Source of the DNA: Megalonaias nervosa
Lineage: Eukaryota; Mollusca; Bivalvia; Unionida; Unionidae
Direction of reading: 5' to 3'
Assembly (NCBI GenBank): GCA_016617855.1
Contig: JAECUM010003297.1
Location: 41,406 to 105,405 of the forward strand
DNA length: 64,000 nt
Shown here: piece by piece, positions 34,740 through 46,885 of the stretch
Layout: each line of letters opens with the position of its first letter
How positions within the stretch are numbered: position 1 is the stretch's first letter
Notes under the pieces: generated by a model
Database searches by the model: none
Told to the model about the DNA's origin: nothing
What the model saw: only the letters and a program-made list of their open reading frames with translations
Program-made: the position numbers and the translations under genes

Positions 34740-36800
34740 CGACCAATAAGATCGATTAAAAATGTTGATTCACCAAAAATGCTTCTGTACAGTTTATATG
34801 AGAAAATTCTTCAAAACTCTCCATCTCTCTCTTTACATATATATGTTACATATATATGCATCTTTCTTCTCGTCCTCTTTCTTCATATTCATTTATTGTC
34901 TGTAAATAGCATATCCTGGAATCTGTCATGGAGGATGCGTATGTCTTAAGAAGTAGGCAGAACTATTGACAAGGAACCATGTACGCACAAAGGTACTAAC
35001 AATTTGACCTTGTTCAATGAGAACTTGGCTTCCTAGCGCAAAGAATTCAGTGAAAGACGAGACAAAACCAAGACTGTGCAATTGTTCACGTGACACTGAT
35101 TTCTATGCAAATGTTTAACACTTTTGACTTGATCTGTTTATATATGTATTGATGATATACAAAATCCAGAACAATTTACTTTTGATAGTATCACAGTGAC
35201 CAGGGAGGTAATCTGTTGCATCTAACATGGCTAAGATTGAGAGAGTTGTATATCTTACAACTATTAGCTGTCCCTCGAGTAACCACCATTACTGATTATC
35301 AATTACAACAAAAAGAAAAAAAAAACGAACTGGTACCGTAAATTATGCAAATAAATATTCACATAGATACGCTTTAAGATATCTTATTCTAGCTTTATCT
35401 TCTCTTTACTGTCTTCCAATTTTGTAAAGGAAATATTATAAAATTATATTAGTGAGACAATTGTGGAATTTTTTTCTGTTTCGATGGTTCCTAACTGCAT
35501 GAATAGTTTTCAGTAAATCAGAACCAATCAGACGCTTGAAAACGAGATATTGGAAAATGCTAATATACGCTCGTTATGTGAGTTTTTGTTTTAGAGGAAG
35601 TCGCCTCTACATTATTACAGAAATAATTATGTATGGATATAACAAAAGCAAAACATGACCCAGAAAACTAAATTTCCTAATTGGTACTAAGGAGGAAATA
35701 ACAACAAAATTCAACAAATATACCGTTGAAGGCATTACCTTATCAAGACATGTAATTTGCCCCTTGGGCAAATTGTTGAATTTCGTGACGTCAGTTTACA
35801 TTGCTGAACTAGTTTATTCGATGAAAACGTGGTTAAATATTGCTAGATTACAGTACGAAACGCCTTCGGTATACACCTTTTATCTTAAATTAAATATACC
35901 CATTTCTTAACACTTAAGCGGAGAACAATTGTAATTTTCTTTAGCATCATTTTCGCACTTTATGGTATTAATAATCAGGTATGTTCCTGATGACAACCTT
36001 GTTGTATAACTCGGCTAAACACCTAAGAACCATGACCAACAAGTTGTTGTCTGACACTTTTAATTAGTTTCTAATAGTTAATCGCCCCTGCGACCGCTGT
36101 TAATAAAGTTATACAATAACAAATTGGTAGCGGAGAACACTTTGTTTTGGAGACCCAGGACTGACTGCTTCCGTTATTCTGAATTAATCGGCTCATGGGT
36201 TTCGTAAATGATTGAGAACATGGACACAAAATTGTATAGTAAGGAACACTTTTTTTTTCTCCAGTTGTTGCTGTTTTGTTTTTGTTTTTAATTACAATCG
36301 TTTGTAGAAGTTTTATGGCATGCTTTGGACGATTATGACACCTTAGTTACATTTCTCATTTACTTAATCGAGCTGCTGACCGACTGACTGACTGACTGAC
36401 TAACAAAGGTATGACTTTGTTGAGTAATGTAGCTTCTATGTATTGAACAAATTTCCTTATTGTTTGATGGAGTGAGTGACTGGATAATTGATTGACAGTT
36501 GGACTGATTGATTGATAATGAGCAACAAACTATGAGTCGTTATTTGCCCCATACTTACACAGGTATGGAATAACTTCATTTTTTAAGCTCAAATATTAAT
36601 CTAGTCACTGGCTGATGTTTTTAAAAGTAGCGGAATACATGAAAATAACTAACTTTGCACATCTTTAAGAGTTTCGGGTAGGCATAACACAACGAATTCT
36701 TCACAGTCCAATATCACTATTGAGAATCATGAGCTTATGATGGTAACATTTAACTGTTATCGTTGCAGATTAACCATTAATCACCCGTTTCGTTTTCTCC
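34740..36800. other. non-coding stretch upstream of the receptor exon
   Basis: No coding region is supported. A short GACT tandem (36,385-36,402) and A/T-runs are present. This may be the 5' flank or first intron of the receptor gene. Confidence 0.4.
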
Positions 36801-36827
36801 CGCAGGACCTGCACCTTCGAAAACTAT

Positions 36828-36835
36828 TATATAAA
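36828..36835 (+). promoter_or_regulatory. TATA-box candidate for the upstream receptor promoter
   Basis: TATATAAA lies 147 bases before the ATG of the large receptor exon, which would place transcription start near 36,858-36,866. A competing reading is a 48-base untranslated exon at 36,806-36,853, bounded by CTCCCGCAG and AAG|GTATTT, and an acceptor TTTATTTGCAG ending at 36,919. Sequence alone cannot decide between them. Confidence 0.4.
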
Positions 36836-36921
36836 CTCCACGGCGGTTTCAAGGTATTTCAAATCTATCCATACATTATAGCGACATATATTTAAGAGTT
36901 TTCCATCATTTATTTGCAGAC

Positions 36922-36957
36922 ATGATCCATGCGTATTCTCCACTAGTACCTGATTAA
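36922..36957 (+). promoter_or_regulatory. upstream ORF in the receptor leader
   Basis: A 12-codon ATG...TAA ORF lies 24 bases before the main ATG, and a second overlapping one is at 36,929-36,946 (ATG...TAG). If included in the transcript they would be expected to lower translation from 36,982. Confidence 0.4.
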
Positions 36958-36981
36958 TCTACCGACACTGAGGAGAGTAAG

Positions 36982-37979
36982 ATGCCTCCACCAAAGAAAC
37001 CTAAAACAGGACGGACATCCTGGAAGCAGTTTCTTTCTGAGGAGGAGCTCCGTCGCTTGTCCGTTGGCCCGCAGAGATTGTCACCTACAGATGAATCTGA
37101 GAACGAGGAACCGCGAATGCACAGGAAGGACGAGCCGGGGGATCAGCTTGATGGCAACCGAAAAATTATAGAAAAACTGATCGCCTCCGCAAACACGGAG
37201 GACCAGCGCGTACCAGGGACATCGGATGGTGAGTCGCCTCCAAATAGTGCATCACCATCTGAACTTTCTGCCAGCAGTGAAAATTCATTCGATCTGGAAA
37301 CGAACTCAAAATCTCATTCTCCTCTGTCTACATCACCCCTGTCTGCGCAGGGTGAAATCTCTATTAAAAACAATATTAATAGCCCTCCACCAGCGTCAGA
37401 AGACAATGAAACGCCCACAGACAAAATTGTGGAGAGGCAAGTGTCAAGCCATATGGAGACAGCCTTGTCAACAGAAGACGGCATATTTGACACTCTTGTG
37501 GTTTCGAGTTTGGCTAGTCGAATTCCCTGTAGTGGCATAACATCGGAAGTTACCTCTGTGCCCCCATTTATGTCTCATTATATGTTTCGTCACCCTTTAA
37601 CACTGGGTCCCATCATGATGAAAGAATTTGATTCAGAGCCCCATGACCTTTCCAAACGAGCGGAAGCGGTTCGTGTACTTCCCGGTTGCATGGACGGTAG
37701 ACAGCCGGGGAACACGTTCCCAGACTTTTCTACTAGCTTGCGAACGAACAGACACTTGGACAACAAAAGTTTCTTAGATTCTCATAAGCATATTCTTGGC
37801 ATTTTATCAGAAAAGGAACATGCACGACCCAGTCAAATGGACCTCCAAGCGATGCACATTCTTGAAAAGGAGAACATTCTTCATCCGTCTCCACGTCTCC
37901 TTACAGGCCTTTACTCCGATGTAAATGGGCTCACAAGATCTGCAGACAGCGCATTTACCAGGTTTCAGGATGCCCATAG
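36982..37979 (+). CDS. ER: estrogen-receptor-like gene, large first coding exon (A/B domain)
   Basis: This long open exon starts MPPPKKPKTGRTSWKQFL with a favourable A at -3 and encodes 332 residues plus two bases. It ends in a canonical donor (CCCATAG|GTAAAT) in phase 2. Joining to 52,847 gives an Arg codon and keeps the frame open. The protein is Ser/Pro-rich and acidic with many SP sites (RLSPTDES, HSPLSTSPLS), as expected for the disordered activation domain of a steroid-type nuclear receptor. A basic KKPK near residue 5 could be a nuclear localisation signal. PHDLSKR (residues 220-226) fits the PxDLSxK/R motif bound by the corepressor CtBP. Assignment to the receptor rests on strand, splice phase and position, not on a conserved domain, so a separate gene cannot be excluded. 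An alternative first exon is proposed at 41,955. Confidence 0.65.
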
Positions 37980-37996
37980 GTAAATTAATATCTGCA

Positions 37997-37998
<2 letters not shown>

Positions 37999-38059
<61 letters not shown>
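37999..38059. repeat. (TC)n microsatellite next to a splice donor
   Basis: About 30 TC units begin 20 bases after the donor of the large receptor exon. Confidence 0.98.
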
Positions 38060-38062
<3 letters not shown>

Positions 38063-38177
38063 AAACAGCCAACTGATGCAGAAATATCACGGTGCATATT
38101 CATTGTTATGCAGCGCCCATCTCACCGACACCCCATTCAGTTTACAAACAAAAACAAAACGTACTTATATGATTGTG

Positions 38178-38302
38178 ATTCGGGGTACGATATCACAGAC
38201 AACAGATGTGTTTCAGGGTACCATACCACAGACAACCGATTTGGTTCGGGGCACCATACCACCGATATCAGATGTTGTTCGGAGTATCATACCACATACA
38301 AC
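38178..38302. repeat. 33-bp minisatellite, about 4 copies
   Basis: Units share GGTACCATACCACAGACAAC followed by CGATTTGGTTCGG-like sequence. The 177-residue ORF across this region is spurious. Confidence 0.88.
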
Positions 38303-39129
38303 CTTACAAAGATTTTGATACAGTCACATATTTCAATAATAGATTTGTCATTTATGTTATTATTTCCTAGCCAGTTCTATAAGAAGCATAACCGAGTAGG
38401 TGTGGGTGGGTGGGGATCTTTTAAGTTCGGCATGATATATTTTTTCGTTAGTCCGTAACTGACAGACGTACCTTCTTTGTCTTATCCAAGAGCTGCTTAA
38501 CCTCATACGTCACATATAGTATACTTTTTATTGTCTGTCTCTCTGTTCCTAAGACTAAAAAGCGTTATCTATAAATGGCAAGAATACGATAAAATAATAT
38601 TAGCCGTAATGGCTGTTAAATCTAGTTAGCAATAAGATGATTCAAAAAGCTGCAGATCTTAAAAACAAGGCAAGTGATTATATACAAGATGAAATGTACT
38701 AATTTGTATAATAGATGCCGATAAAATATGAAATGCATCCATACACTATGCTACTCAAAACATCAAAGATACTCAGACAAATAAAACTGCAACAATTTAA
38801 ACCAACACCAAACTTCATTTATATCAACACGTTAGCTCTAGTAAGCCAGCACCAAAGCTCTGATAAACTAACACCATTGCTCAAATAAGCCAGCACCAAA
38901 GCTCAGGTAAGCCAACACCAAAGCTCTGATAAACCAAAATTTAAAATTTTAATTCCTGTAGAAACAGCCATGTAAAGTTTTGCAAACACAACGGTTTTTC
39001 TGTTTTATTTGTTTGTCTTGTCTATGTTTTGTATATGTCTTTGAAAAAGACTCATGAAGAGTCGAAAGCGCTCAGGCTAGTTAGATACTAGTTTTGCACT
39101 TTTCGTTGCAGTTTATTGCATTTATCTTA
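38303..39129. other. non-coding stretch with a CCAGCACCAAAGCTC tandem
   Basis: A diverged tandem repeat of about 24 bp (AAGCCAGCACCAAAGCTC and variants) lies at 38,831-38,937. Nothing else is recognised. Confidence 0.6.
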
Positions 39130-39595
39130 ATCAATCCTAGGCCGATAAATCAGCCCTTCACCCGTGATGATGTTGATTTTCGGGTGAGGGGCTGATATCA
39201 CATATTCATTAAAAGCTGCAATTATCTGCATGCAAATTTGGCTGCACACATCGGTGGACATTTTATACACTTACCGGTATTTCTCGTGGCTGTGCAGTTA
39301 CCGTCAGCTGTAGAGTTCTTTTGGTGACATGTACATTATATTTCCGGAGCATATCATATGTTTGGTGACCTGTAAATCCACCTGGAATAGCACAACTATC
39401 TGTCCTGTGGCCATTTTGAACTTCGCGCTTGATATGGCTATTACCAATTTCCGGTATGTGTCTAAAGTGTACGCAGGCTTGTTCCAGAAAGATTTGCATG
39501 CAGCAAAATTGCACATTTTAATGAACAGGTCACATCAGACCCACATATCGTCCATCAGTATCAACACAGATTTGGGGGGTTGATTTATCGGACTA
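39130..39595. mobile_element. possible TIR element of about 460 bp
   Basis: The left end (CCGATAAATCAGCCC near 39,141) and right end (inverse of GATTTATCGGACTAAATCAA near 39,580) are imperfect inverted repeats. Just inside the left end is a strong hairpin (TCAGCCCTTCACCCG with CGGGTGAGGGGCTGA, 39,149-39,195). Target duplications were not seen. Confidence 0.4.
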
Positions 39596-39674
39596 AATCA
39601 ATCCCTGACACACGCGATCCCTTGCTGGATCCAGTGCACTTGAAAGGACTTTTATTCGCCATATGATTTGTATT

Positions 39675-39677
<3 letters not shown>

Positions 39678-39733
<56 letters not shown>
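39678..39733. repeat. compound microsatellite (TA)n(GA)n
   Basis: TA tract at about 39,678-39,706 followed by a GA tract. Confidence 0.97.
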
Positions 39734-39737
<4 letters not shown>

Positions 39738-39989
39738 AGGCGGCAAATAGTAAGGGACACAACTCTTCGGAGATTAGTTTCATGGGGAAGGCAAGATAAT
39801 ATAATCTGATGGCGTATGGCATGCAAATATACTTATCATTAATTGCAATTAATTTTATTTTATTTAGAGAAAAGAAAGATAAAATCCCACAAACTTAATG
39901 AGTGTTTGATGCCCGTGATAAAACTTAGATGAAAATTGATTTTGTAACTCTTAAATAGCGCTTAGTTTTATTATGCAGATGTAATGACA

Positions 39990-40541
39990 GTATTGGCACA
40001 CCCTCCCGTTTGTTTGTACTCCCCACCCCTGATCTTAAAATTTAAAAAGCATCAGAGATTTAAAAGAAATGCACAAAACTTAGTCATTTCATTCACCAAT
40101 TATGTCTCTAACCTGGCTGTAACCATGGGTCTATTTCATCGTCAGCTTACTGACATTTCTCTCGATGTAAACAAGCAGACTGTTCTCTGTCCTCTTCTGG
40201 TTTCTAGGACAGTCCATTTCATTAAAAACTATTTCGTCTCTTGTATACATATATTCGTAGAGATGTAACTCCAAAATTTATGAAATTGTTGAAATTATCA
40301 AAGATGGTGAAACACGTCAATCTGTTGCTTGAAAAACATCGACTCGCCCATGCAAATAATAGCGACCGTATTTTCAAAGAAGCTCCAGTTTGATTGGAAA
40401 CTGTAAAAAAAATTAAGTGTTTGAGACCCATGGCGACAATCAATTTAAAAAATTTTAATTGACGAATGAAGCAACAGTTTTTGTTTGTATTTTTTTAAAA
40501 TCGGTTTTAGGACATAAACAAACGGGAGGGTGTGCGAATAC
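39990..40541. mobile_element. TIR DNA element of about 550 bp, copy 1
   Basis: Ends are inverted repeats of about 28 bases. The left one reads GTATTGGCACACCCTCCCGT then TTGTTTGTA, and the right one (40,512-40,541) is its near-exact reverse complement. No transposase is encoded. A second, more diverged copy follows directly. Confidence 0.8.
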
Positions 40542-41184
40542 CATATTTTATTCTCCCTTTTGTAAACCCCGCCCATTTTAAAAACGAAAACAACCAAGGA
40601 CATAGCAAATGCACAAAAACCGTAGTTATTTCATTCATCATTTTTATAACTTTGATCGTCTCCAGGATATCCTTAACACTGTCAACTTACTCGCGTTTCA
40701 AACGAAACGGAAACTCTGTGCAAACAAGACGACAGACTGACCACTGTCCCTTTCCATATCTGGAATGGTCTAGATCAGTAAAACTGTCGCCTGCGTAAAA
40801 TATTTGCAGCGTCTGGTTGTAATATTTCTAAAGCAAACATAATAAATAAAAAGAAGAGCCTCTTTTGCACATGTGTTCCAAGAGATCAACTCCAGAATGT
40901 ACGGAATTATTGAGATTATTAAAAACAGTGAAGTATGTCACATCTGTTGCTTGAAAACATAGACCCGCCCATGCGAATATGGCGTCCGTATTACTAAAGA
41001 AACTAAGAAACTCCCGTAGACAGTGTTTGCGACCCCATGTCGATAATTAGAAGTGACAAATTACAAATGAAATTGCTAAGTCGTTTTTGACACTTTTTGT
41101 ATTCTTGATACCATATGATTTTTGGGGTTTTTTATTTTAAAATCGGTAGGGGGTACAAACAACGGAAAAATGGTGCAAATACTA
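40542..41184. mobile_element. TIR DNA element, tandem copy 2, diverged
   Basis: Internal blocks repeat those of copy 1 in the same order and orientation: AAATGCACAAAA, TTATTTCATTCA, ATCTGTTGCTTGAAAA, GCCCATGC and ATTTTAAAATCGGT. Its right end (GTACAAAC...GGTGCAAATAC, near 41,152-41,183) is a degraded version of the copy 1 right end. Tandem arrangement of TIR elements is unusual. Confidence 0.7.
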
Positions 41185-41954
41185 TAGTTACTCCCAGTAG
41201 ACTATGTTACATAATACTTGAAGGCCTATAGATATACGTGATTCGCCTTTAATCTTTGGCTATTGGTGCATATAACTCTCCCATCTCCGGATAAAGATGA
41301 ATAAAGATGGAGACAATAACTGCGAAGGTATACAAAATTTTAAAAAATGATAATTGCAATCTCCGATTTACAACCGTTTTTGAATGAATGTTTTGTAGCT
41401 ATTGGCCCACAATACTTCTCTTCTTTCTCTACGACATAGACATCTGCTTGTGTAACCTTAGACCGGTTGGTGTGTGGTAATGGACACTGGTCAATGTCAC
41501 GTGATCTAGTGGCCAGACATTAATCTTCAGGCTATGCGGAATGGTCAGTGGAGCGTTTCAACCGATGGTCAGTTATATGGAACACGAGCGTGTACTTAAT
41601 GGGTTTTATGTACATGTAAAGTAGAACAATACACCGACCACTGGACATTTATTAGGGATTGTTATGAAATTTATCAGCACATGTATGTTGGGAGTTAGTA
41701 TGATTTTGTGCTCAGAAACGAAGTGGATGGCACAATGTTGCCGTAAATAGAATCACTCGTGTGTGAGAATATTGCTAAAGAGAGATTGTTTTGATGGCGT
41801 ATATTTCCAGGATAACAACTTGTATATTAATAGTGATAATGGTGCCGTGCATTTGTTGCTACTAAGAGCAATCGAGGCTTTAAATTTTCATCCATCACAA
41901 CTATTTTCGTAAATGGAGAACTATTATTGACAACATTCCAAATTCGTGTTTGTG
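41185..41954. promoter_or_regulatory. candidate internal promoter region of the receptor gene
   Basis: This 770-base stretch precedes the small candidate first exon. It keeps a normal CpG level, in contrast to the CpG-poor sequence that begins about 1 kb downstream. That contrast is the pattern of an unmethylated promoter ahead of a methylated gene body. No clear TATA box was assigned. Inference only. Confidence 0.3.
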
Positions 41955-42100
41955 ATGGCTGAAGTAACAGCCATTCCGGATGAAGATATTGAAGATGCCA
42001 TATCCATTCTTAGGCGTTTGACAGATGGCTGTCATAACAACGTTCTAAAAACAAAAATCCTCAAAGAAAACGGGAGTACAACGAGTATGTTTTCCACCGG
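41955..42100 (+). CDS. ER: candidate alternative first coding exon of the receptor gene
   Basis: An ATG opens a 48-codon reading frame, beginning MAEVTAIPDEDIEDAISILR and ending TSMFSTG, that runs into a good donor (CCACCGG|GTAGGT). It ends in phase 2, exactly the phase needed for exon 2 at 52,847, where the junction codon becomes Gly. The peptide is acidic then amphipathic and reads like real protein rather than translated intron. CpG depletion of the gene body starts about 0.85 kb downstream, which supports transcription starting here. It would give a receptor with a much shorter A/B domain than the 36,982 exon. No homology search could be run. A chance ORF next to a chance donor remains possible. 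Confidence 0.55.
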
Positions 42101-42526
42101 GTAGGTAATTGATTGAAACAGTGCCCAATGCTACGAGTGACCATTTTCGACAAGTGGGGCATTGAGTCTATTTGCATAAATATAAATGGTCTGGGTTTTT
42201 CATATAGAAAGCCAAAATCAGTCGATCTCTCCATCTGTCTTCCTTCCATTGGCACTTTGTGATGCTCTCATTTCAGACTCAGTAGATTAAGTTGATTGCA
42301 GTGTGTGTAACGCTATGTTATTGGCTATGCCTAGATGTACGTCTGCAGTCATTCAGTGAATGCATCAGTTTACGTGTGTGTCATATATTCGTTTTATTAT
42401 GTAGCCATTTGTATATTACATGTCCACCCTAACTCCATTTCTTCCAGAATTTACCAGTATTTACCTTGATACTATGCAACATACATGTGGCTAGCTAGCA
42501 AACTTGTACCCCATTTCCCAACCGTA

Positions 42527-42730
42527 TTTACTTGCTTATAAGTCAAGTTCAACTGCAAACTGCACAGCCCAGATCTGCCATTGCATAAGGCGCTGGCAGA
42601 TCTGGGTCTGTACAGTTTGTTAGGAGTAATTAGAAGAACTAGCAGCATAGACCCTAATCTAAAGGTACATTATGCTATGGCAGATCAAGATCTTTGTTGT
42701 TTGCCGTTTGACTTGACATATAAGTGAGTG
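42527..42730. mobile_element. nested-palindrome MITE, copy 1
   Basis: Ends ACTTGCTTATAAGTCAAGTT and its inverse near 42,712-42,728. Inside, each half is itself a hairpin built on CAGATCTGCC...GGCAGATCTG. Family features shared with the other four copies: AACTGCAAACTGCACAG, CCCAGATCTG, and a central GTTAGGAGTAAT. Confidence 0.85.
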
Positions 42731-44924
42731 AAATGGTCTTTGCTTACCTGTCAATTTTTGTCTGCCTGTGTAACTGTTTTTCTGACAATTCTGGCAACAA
42801 TGAAGAAAAAAGGGGAAATTTTGTAATCCCCAAATATTGTTTATCTCACAAGCCCATTAGTTGATCATGGTTGAATTTCCTTCAGTTCTGAATGCCCAAT
42901 AAACAGGTGTCCAATGACACGAGGCTTTTAAATTAACTCCCGTGAAACTGTTTGTGGTTTGAATTAAGGTACAAGTGTAATTGATTTGTAGGCACATTAG
43001 TACAAATCAGGTTATATTGTGCCAAGTAAGTTTAGATATTATCCCCATAATGACAAACAAAACAAAGTCAAATGGGTAAAATCTTCAAAATAAAGAGTCA
43101 GATTTTTATTTAATATAATAACCACACACATTGAGAAAGTCTAGCATTTTCTCAGCTGAAACATCATGAGATATTGCCTTTACTAATCACCTTATTAAAC
43201 CCAGGAAGGTACACTGGGCCAATCCCCTAGCCCACAGAGGGTTTGGGCAATTACTAGCTAATGGAAAAACAATCCATTATCAGTTACTTCTCATATTTGC
43301 AGGCAACTGACACTTGGTGCATTAAAAATAACATGGAGTGAAGCTAATAAATGCAATGGAGAGAATCCTAATATTATGATAATGTGTGGTCCAATCCCAT
43401 TGCTAGTTTGTACAGCTAATTATAGTTTTATGGAGCCCTAAACAACTACCCATAATGAATAAAATGTTTTGGGAAACAAAATACAGCAAGAAGGTACAGT
43501 GATATAAGTGTCTATTCATTCTGTCTGCTCAGTGTATAGCATCAGACTTTTTACCACTTGTAAAAATTTTCCTCTTATATTTACATGATAAATAGGTATA
43601 GATTATATTGCTTCTGTTTTAAATGCATTGAAAAAAACCTGTTAATTATATTCAGAAACAGCTTTCCACACAATTTCTTGAATAAAAACTCTTAGGTTAC
43701 TGCATACAAATCTGTATGAAATGAAAATGAATCATATTTCAAGAAATAACCTGGTTACATGATATTTTCTTTGCCTATTTAGATGGATAATTTGATATTC
43801 TTGTTTATCTTAAATGCTGGTCCAAGTGCAGTTTCTTCCCTTGAATCCTAGGGGTGTGACATCACCAGAAAAATAAGTCCAATAATTATGTCTTTTATTT
43901 ACTTATACAAGTCTTTTGTCTTTATAATACTTTTGCACATAAAATGTCTTTTATTAAAACTTGAACATTTACATTCTTTATTCTTAATTTAAAATGCAAA
44001 ATTTACAAATAAAGACATTGATTTTAAATATGCCAGAGATTCATTCAGAAAATAAATAAATAATAAATAAATAAAAATAGTTTGTGTCTTTTCAGGCAAA
44101 ACACTTTCATACTTGTATAAATTGTGTACAAGTTCCTTTCTTCCTCTTCTTTTAAATTGATTCTTCTTGTTTTTTGTAGACACGGACAAGTTGCCATTTA
44201 TGTATCATGTGTCAAATATTTATTTAATAGTCATTGTCAGATATTCTAAAACCATGAAATAATTTTTTTTTACTAATTATTATTTTTATTATTGTTATTG
44301 TTGTTGTTGATAATATTGGTATTTGTTGCTATTGTCACATTTGTGATAATGAAAGATTAGTAATGTTACCAACTAATTAGCACTTATTTTCTATTAATAT
44401 AAACAGTATTAATGATTAGAGTAGGACAGGAAGGTATTCTTTCCATAACCTTTCAGTGTGGTTCAAAATCACATGTTGAAATAGTCATCAATCATGTTAA
44501 AGCTTAAACTTTTGTATTTTTAAATTAATTTCACATATAACAAAACTTTATATATATAAAAGTTTTGTGAAAAAGCCTTTTTTATGTAAAATCCCACAGA
44601 GCTGTGAGATATAAATTTATCCAATATATGGGTTAGAGTTGATACAAATAATTGAATCTTTGTAATTAACTGACATTTTTGGGACAAGTGATAAGGTAGG
44701 ATAAATGAATTTTCTGAAACCAATTGACCTAGGCAAGTAATTGGGGGGGGGGGGGCTTTCATTGACCCTGTAAAAAACAGATGATTAGGAGATATGTAAA
44801 TGCACTACAGTTTCTAAGGCAGTACCATTTCTAAGTTACAAGAACCTTATGTTGAATAAGTTTAGAATTCATTATCAATATCACACTGCAATTATGTGAA
44901 ATTCAAACTTAGCATGCTTCTAAA

Positions 44925-45128
44925 TACTCACTTATAAGTTGAGTCTTACTGTAAATAACATAGACTCTGATCTGCTGTTGCATATTATGCTGGCAGATTA
45001 GGATCAGTCTTGTTTGTTCAACTGATTACTCATAACAAATGCATAGACCAAGATCTGCTGGCAGATTATGTGTTGGCAGATCTGGGTTTATGCAGATTGC
45101 AGTTTAACTTGACTTCTAAGTGAGTATA
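44925..45128. mobile_element. nested-palindrome MITE, copy 2
   Basis: Begins TACTCACTTATAAGTTGAGT and ends with the inverse ACTTCTAAGTGAGTATA. The centre reads TTGTTCAACTGATTACTC, the reverse orientation of the copy 1 centre. Confidence 0.85.
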
Positions 45129-45308
45129 TAACAGTACATGTAAAGAAAATTAAATATCTGAAATTACATTATTGATGACAGCAAATATTAATTGTAATGT
45201 GAATTGTGAATAAAAAAATTGTTCATTTAATTGCAAATGGAGGAGAAATAAATAAAAGTGGCATGTGCCAATTAAAACTTAGAAGAATTTGAATTATAAA
45301 GACCAGCT

Positions 45309-45447
45309 TTTCTAGTGGATCCATCTAGGTTGGAGGTAACTGAGCAGAGAAGGCTTTCCAATGGATTCATCTAGGTGGGAGGTTACTGAGTAGTGAATGT
45401 TTTCCAATGGGTCCATCTAGGTGGGAGGTAATTGAGCTGTGAAGGTC
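45309..45447. repeat. 57-bp tandem repeat, 2.4 copies
   Basis: Units share TCCATCTAGGTGGGAGGTAA followed by TTGAGC and TTTCCAATGG. Confidence 0.92.
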
Positions 45448-45687
45448 ATTATGGTTGGTAGTTAATTTGCTTTTGTTGTGCAGTTTTAAACCTCACCAAA
45501 TTAAATGATGGGGTGATGAATAAAAAATAAATTTCTCACCAGATTTGTACAGGTTTCTCATGAAATTTGTTTGGTTTTCATTCAAAAATGGTCACTCAAA
45601 TTGTTAAAATTGTCAGTGTTTTCTGTTTTTGGTTGGAAACATTTACAATAAATTGGATTTTGTGCATGTGTCCACAGACCCTTGACT

Positions 45688-45895
45688 ATATCAGCTGTGG
45701 TAGCATAGTTGGTAGAACATAGGATTTGTAATCCAGGAGTCATGGTTCATTAACCCACCCAGGTCAGTCCAATTTAACTGTCTGCTGTGTCCTTGGGAAA
45801 GACATTTAGCTCATGTTTCCTCAAAATGATGCAGCCAATACGGTGTTCCAAGTGTTGATAGAAAAAAACCCCAACCAATCATTGACTTTGAGCCT
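45688..45895 (+). mobile_element. tRNA-derived SINE, family 2
   Basis: The head GTGGTAGCATAGTTGGTAGA has a clear A box, with a degraded B box (TGGTTCATTAACC). The body contains GTCCTTGGGAAAGACATTTA, a motif widespread in SINE central domains, and the tail ends CCCAACCAATC. Confidence 0.85.
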
Positions 45896-46009
45896 AACAA
45901 TGCCAGTTTTTATTAAAACATCTGCCAGTGTAGCTAAGATGATATCAGGGACTGCACATGATTTCTTGTTGACCCCATGACATTTGATGTTTTTCAGCAT
46001 GTTTCATGA

Positions 46010-46885
46010 ATTTTATATATCAAATAAACACTCATTTATATCATATCAATTAAACACTCGTTAATATCATATCAAATAAACACTTATTTATATCATATCG
46101 AATAAACACTCATTTATATAATATCAAATTAAGACTTATTTATATCATATCAAATAAATACTCATTTATATAATATCAATTAAACACTCATTTATATCAT
46201 ATCAAATTAAGACTTATTTATATCATATCAAATAAACACTCATTTATATCATATCAAATAAACACTTATTTATATCATATCAAATAAACATTCATTTATA
46301 TAATATCAAATTAAGACTTATTTATACCATATCAAATAAACGCTCATTTATATTATATCAAATAAATACTCATTTATCCCATATCAAATAAACATTCATT
46401 TATATTATATCAAATAAACACTCATTTATATCATATCAGAGACTAGTTTATATTATATCAAATAAAGACTCATTTATATCATACTAAATAAAGACTTATT
46501 TATATCATATCAAATAAATACTTATTTATATCAATCAAATAAACACATATTTATATCAATCAAATAAACTCATTTATATCATATCAAATAAACACTCATT
46601 TATATCATATCAAATAAACACTCATTTATATCATATCAAATATACTCATTTTCTAGCTTATCAAATAAACACTTAATTTATAGAATATCAGATAAATACT
46701 TATTTATATCATATCAAATAAATACTTATTTATATCATGTCAAATAAACACTCATTTTTCTCATATCAAATAATCATTTATATCATATCAAATAAACACT
46801 CATTTATATCATATCAAATAAACACTCATTTATATCATATTTAATAAACACTAATTTATTTCATATCAAATAAATACTCATTTAA
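46010..46885. repeat. 26-bp minisatellite, about 33 copies
   Basis: The unit is about 26 bases, ATCATATCAAATAAACACTC followed by ATTTAT, with point variants and a few shortened units. The array fills nearly 0.9 kb and is almost free of G. Confidence 0.97.

Noticed and set aside
37925..38458. 177-residue ORF
   Set aside because: It overlaps the receptor exon in another frame and then crosses a TC tract and a minisatellite.
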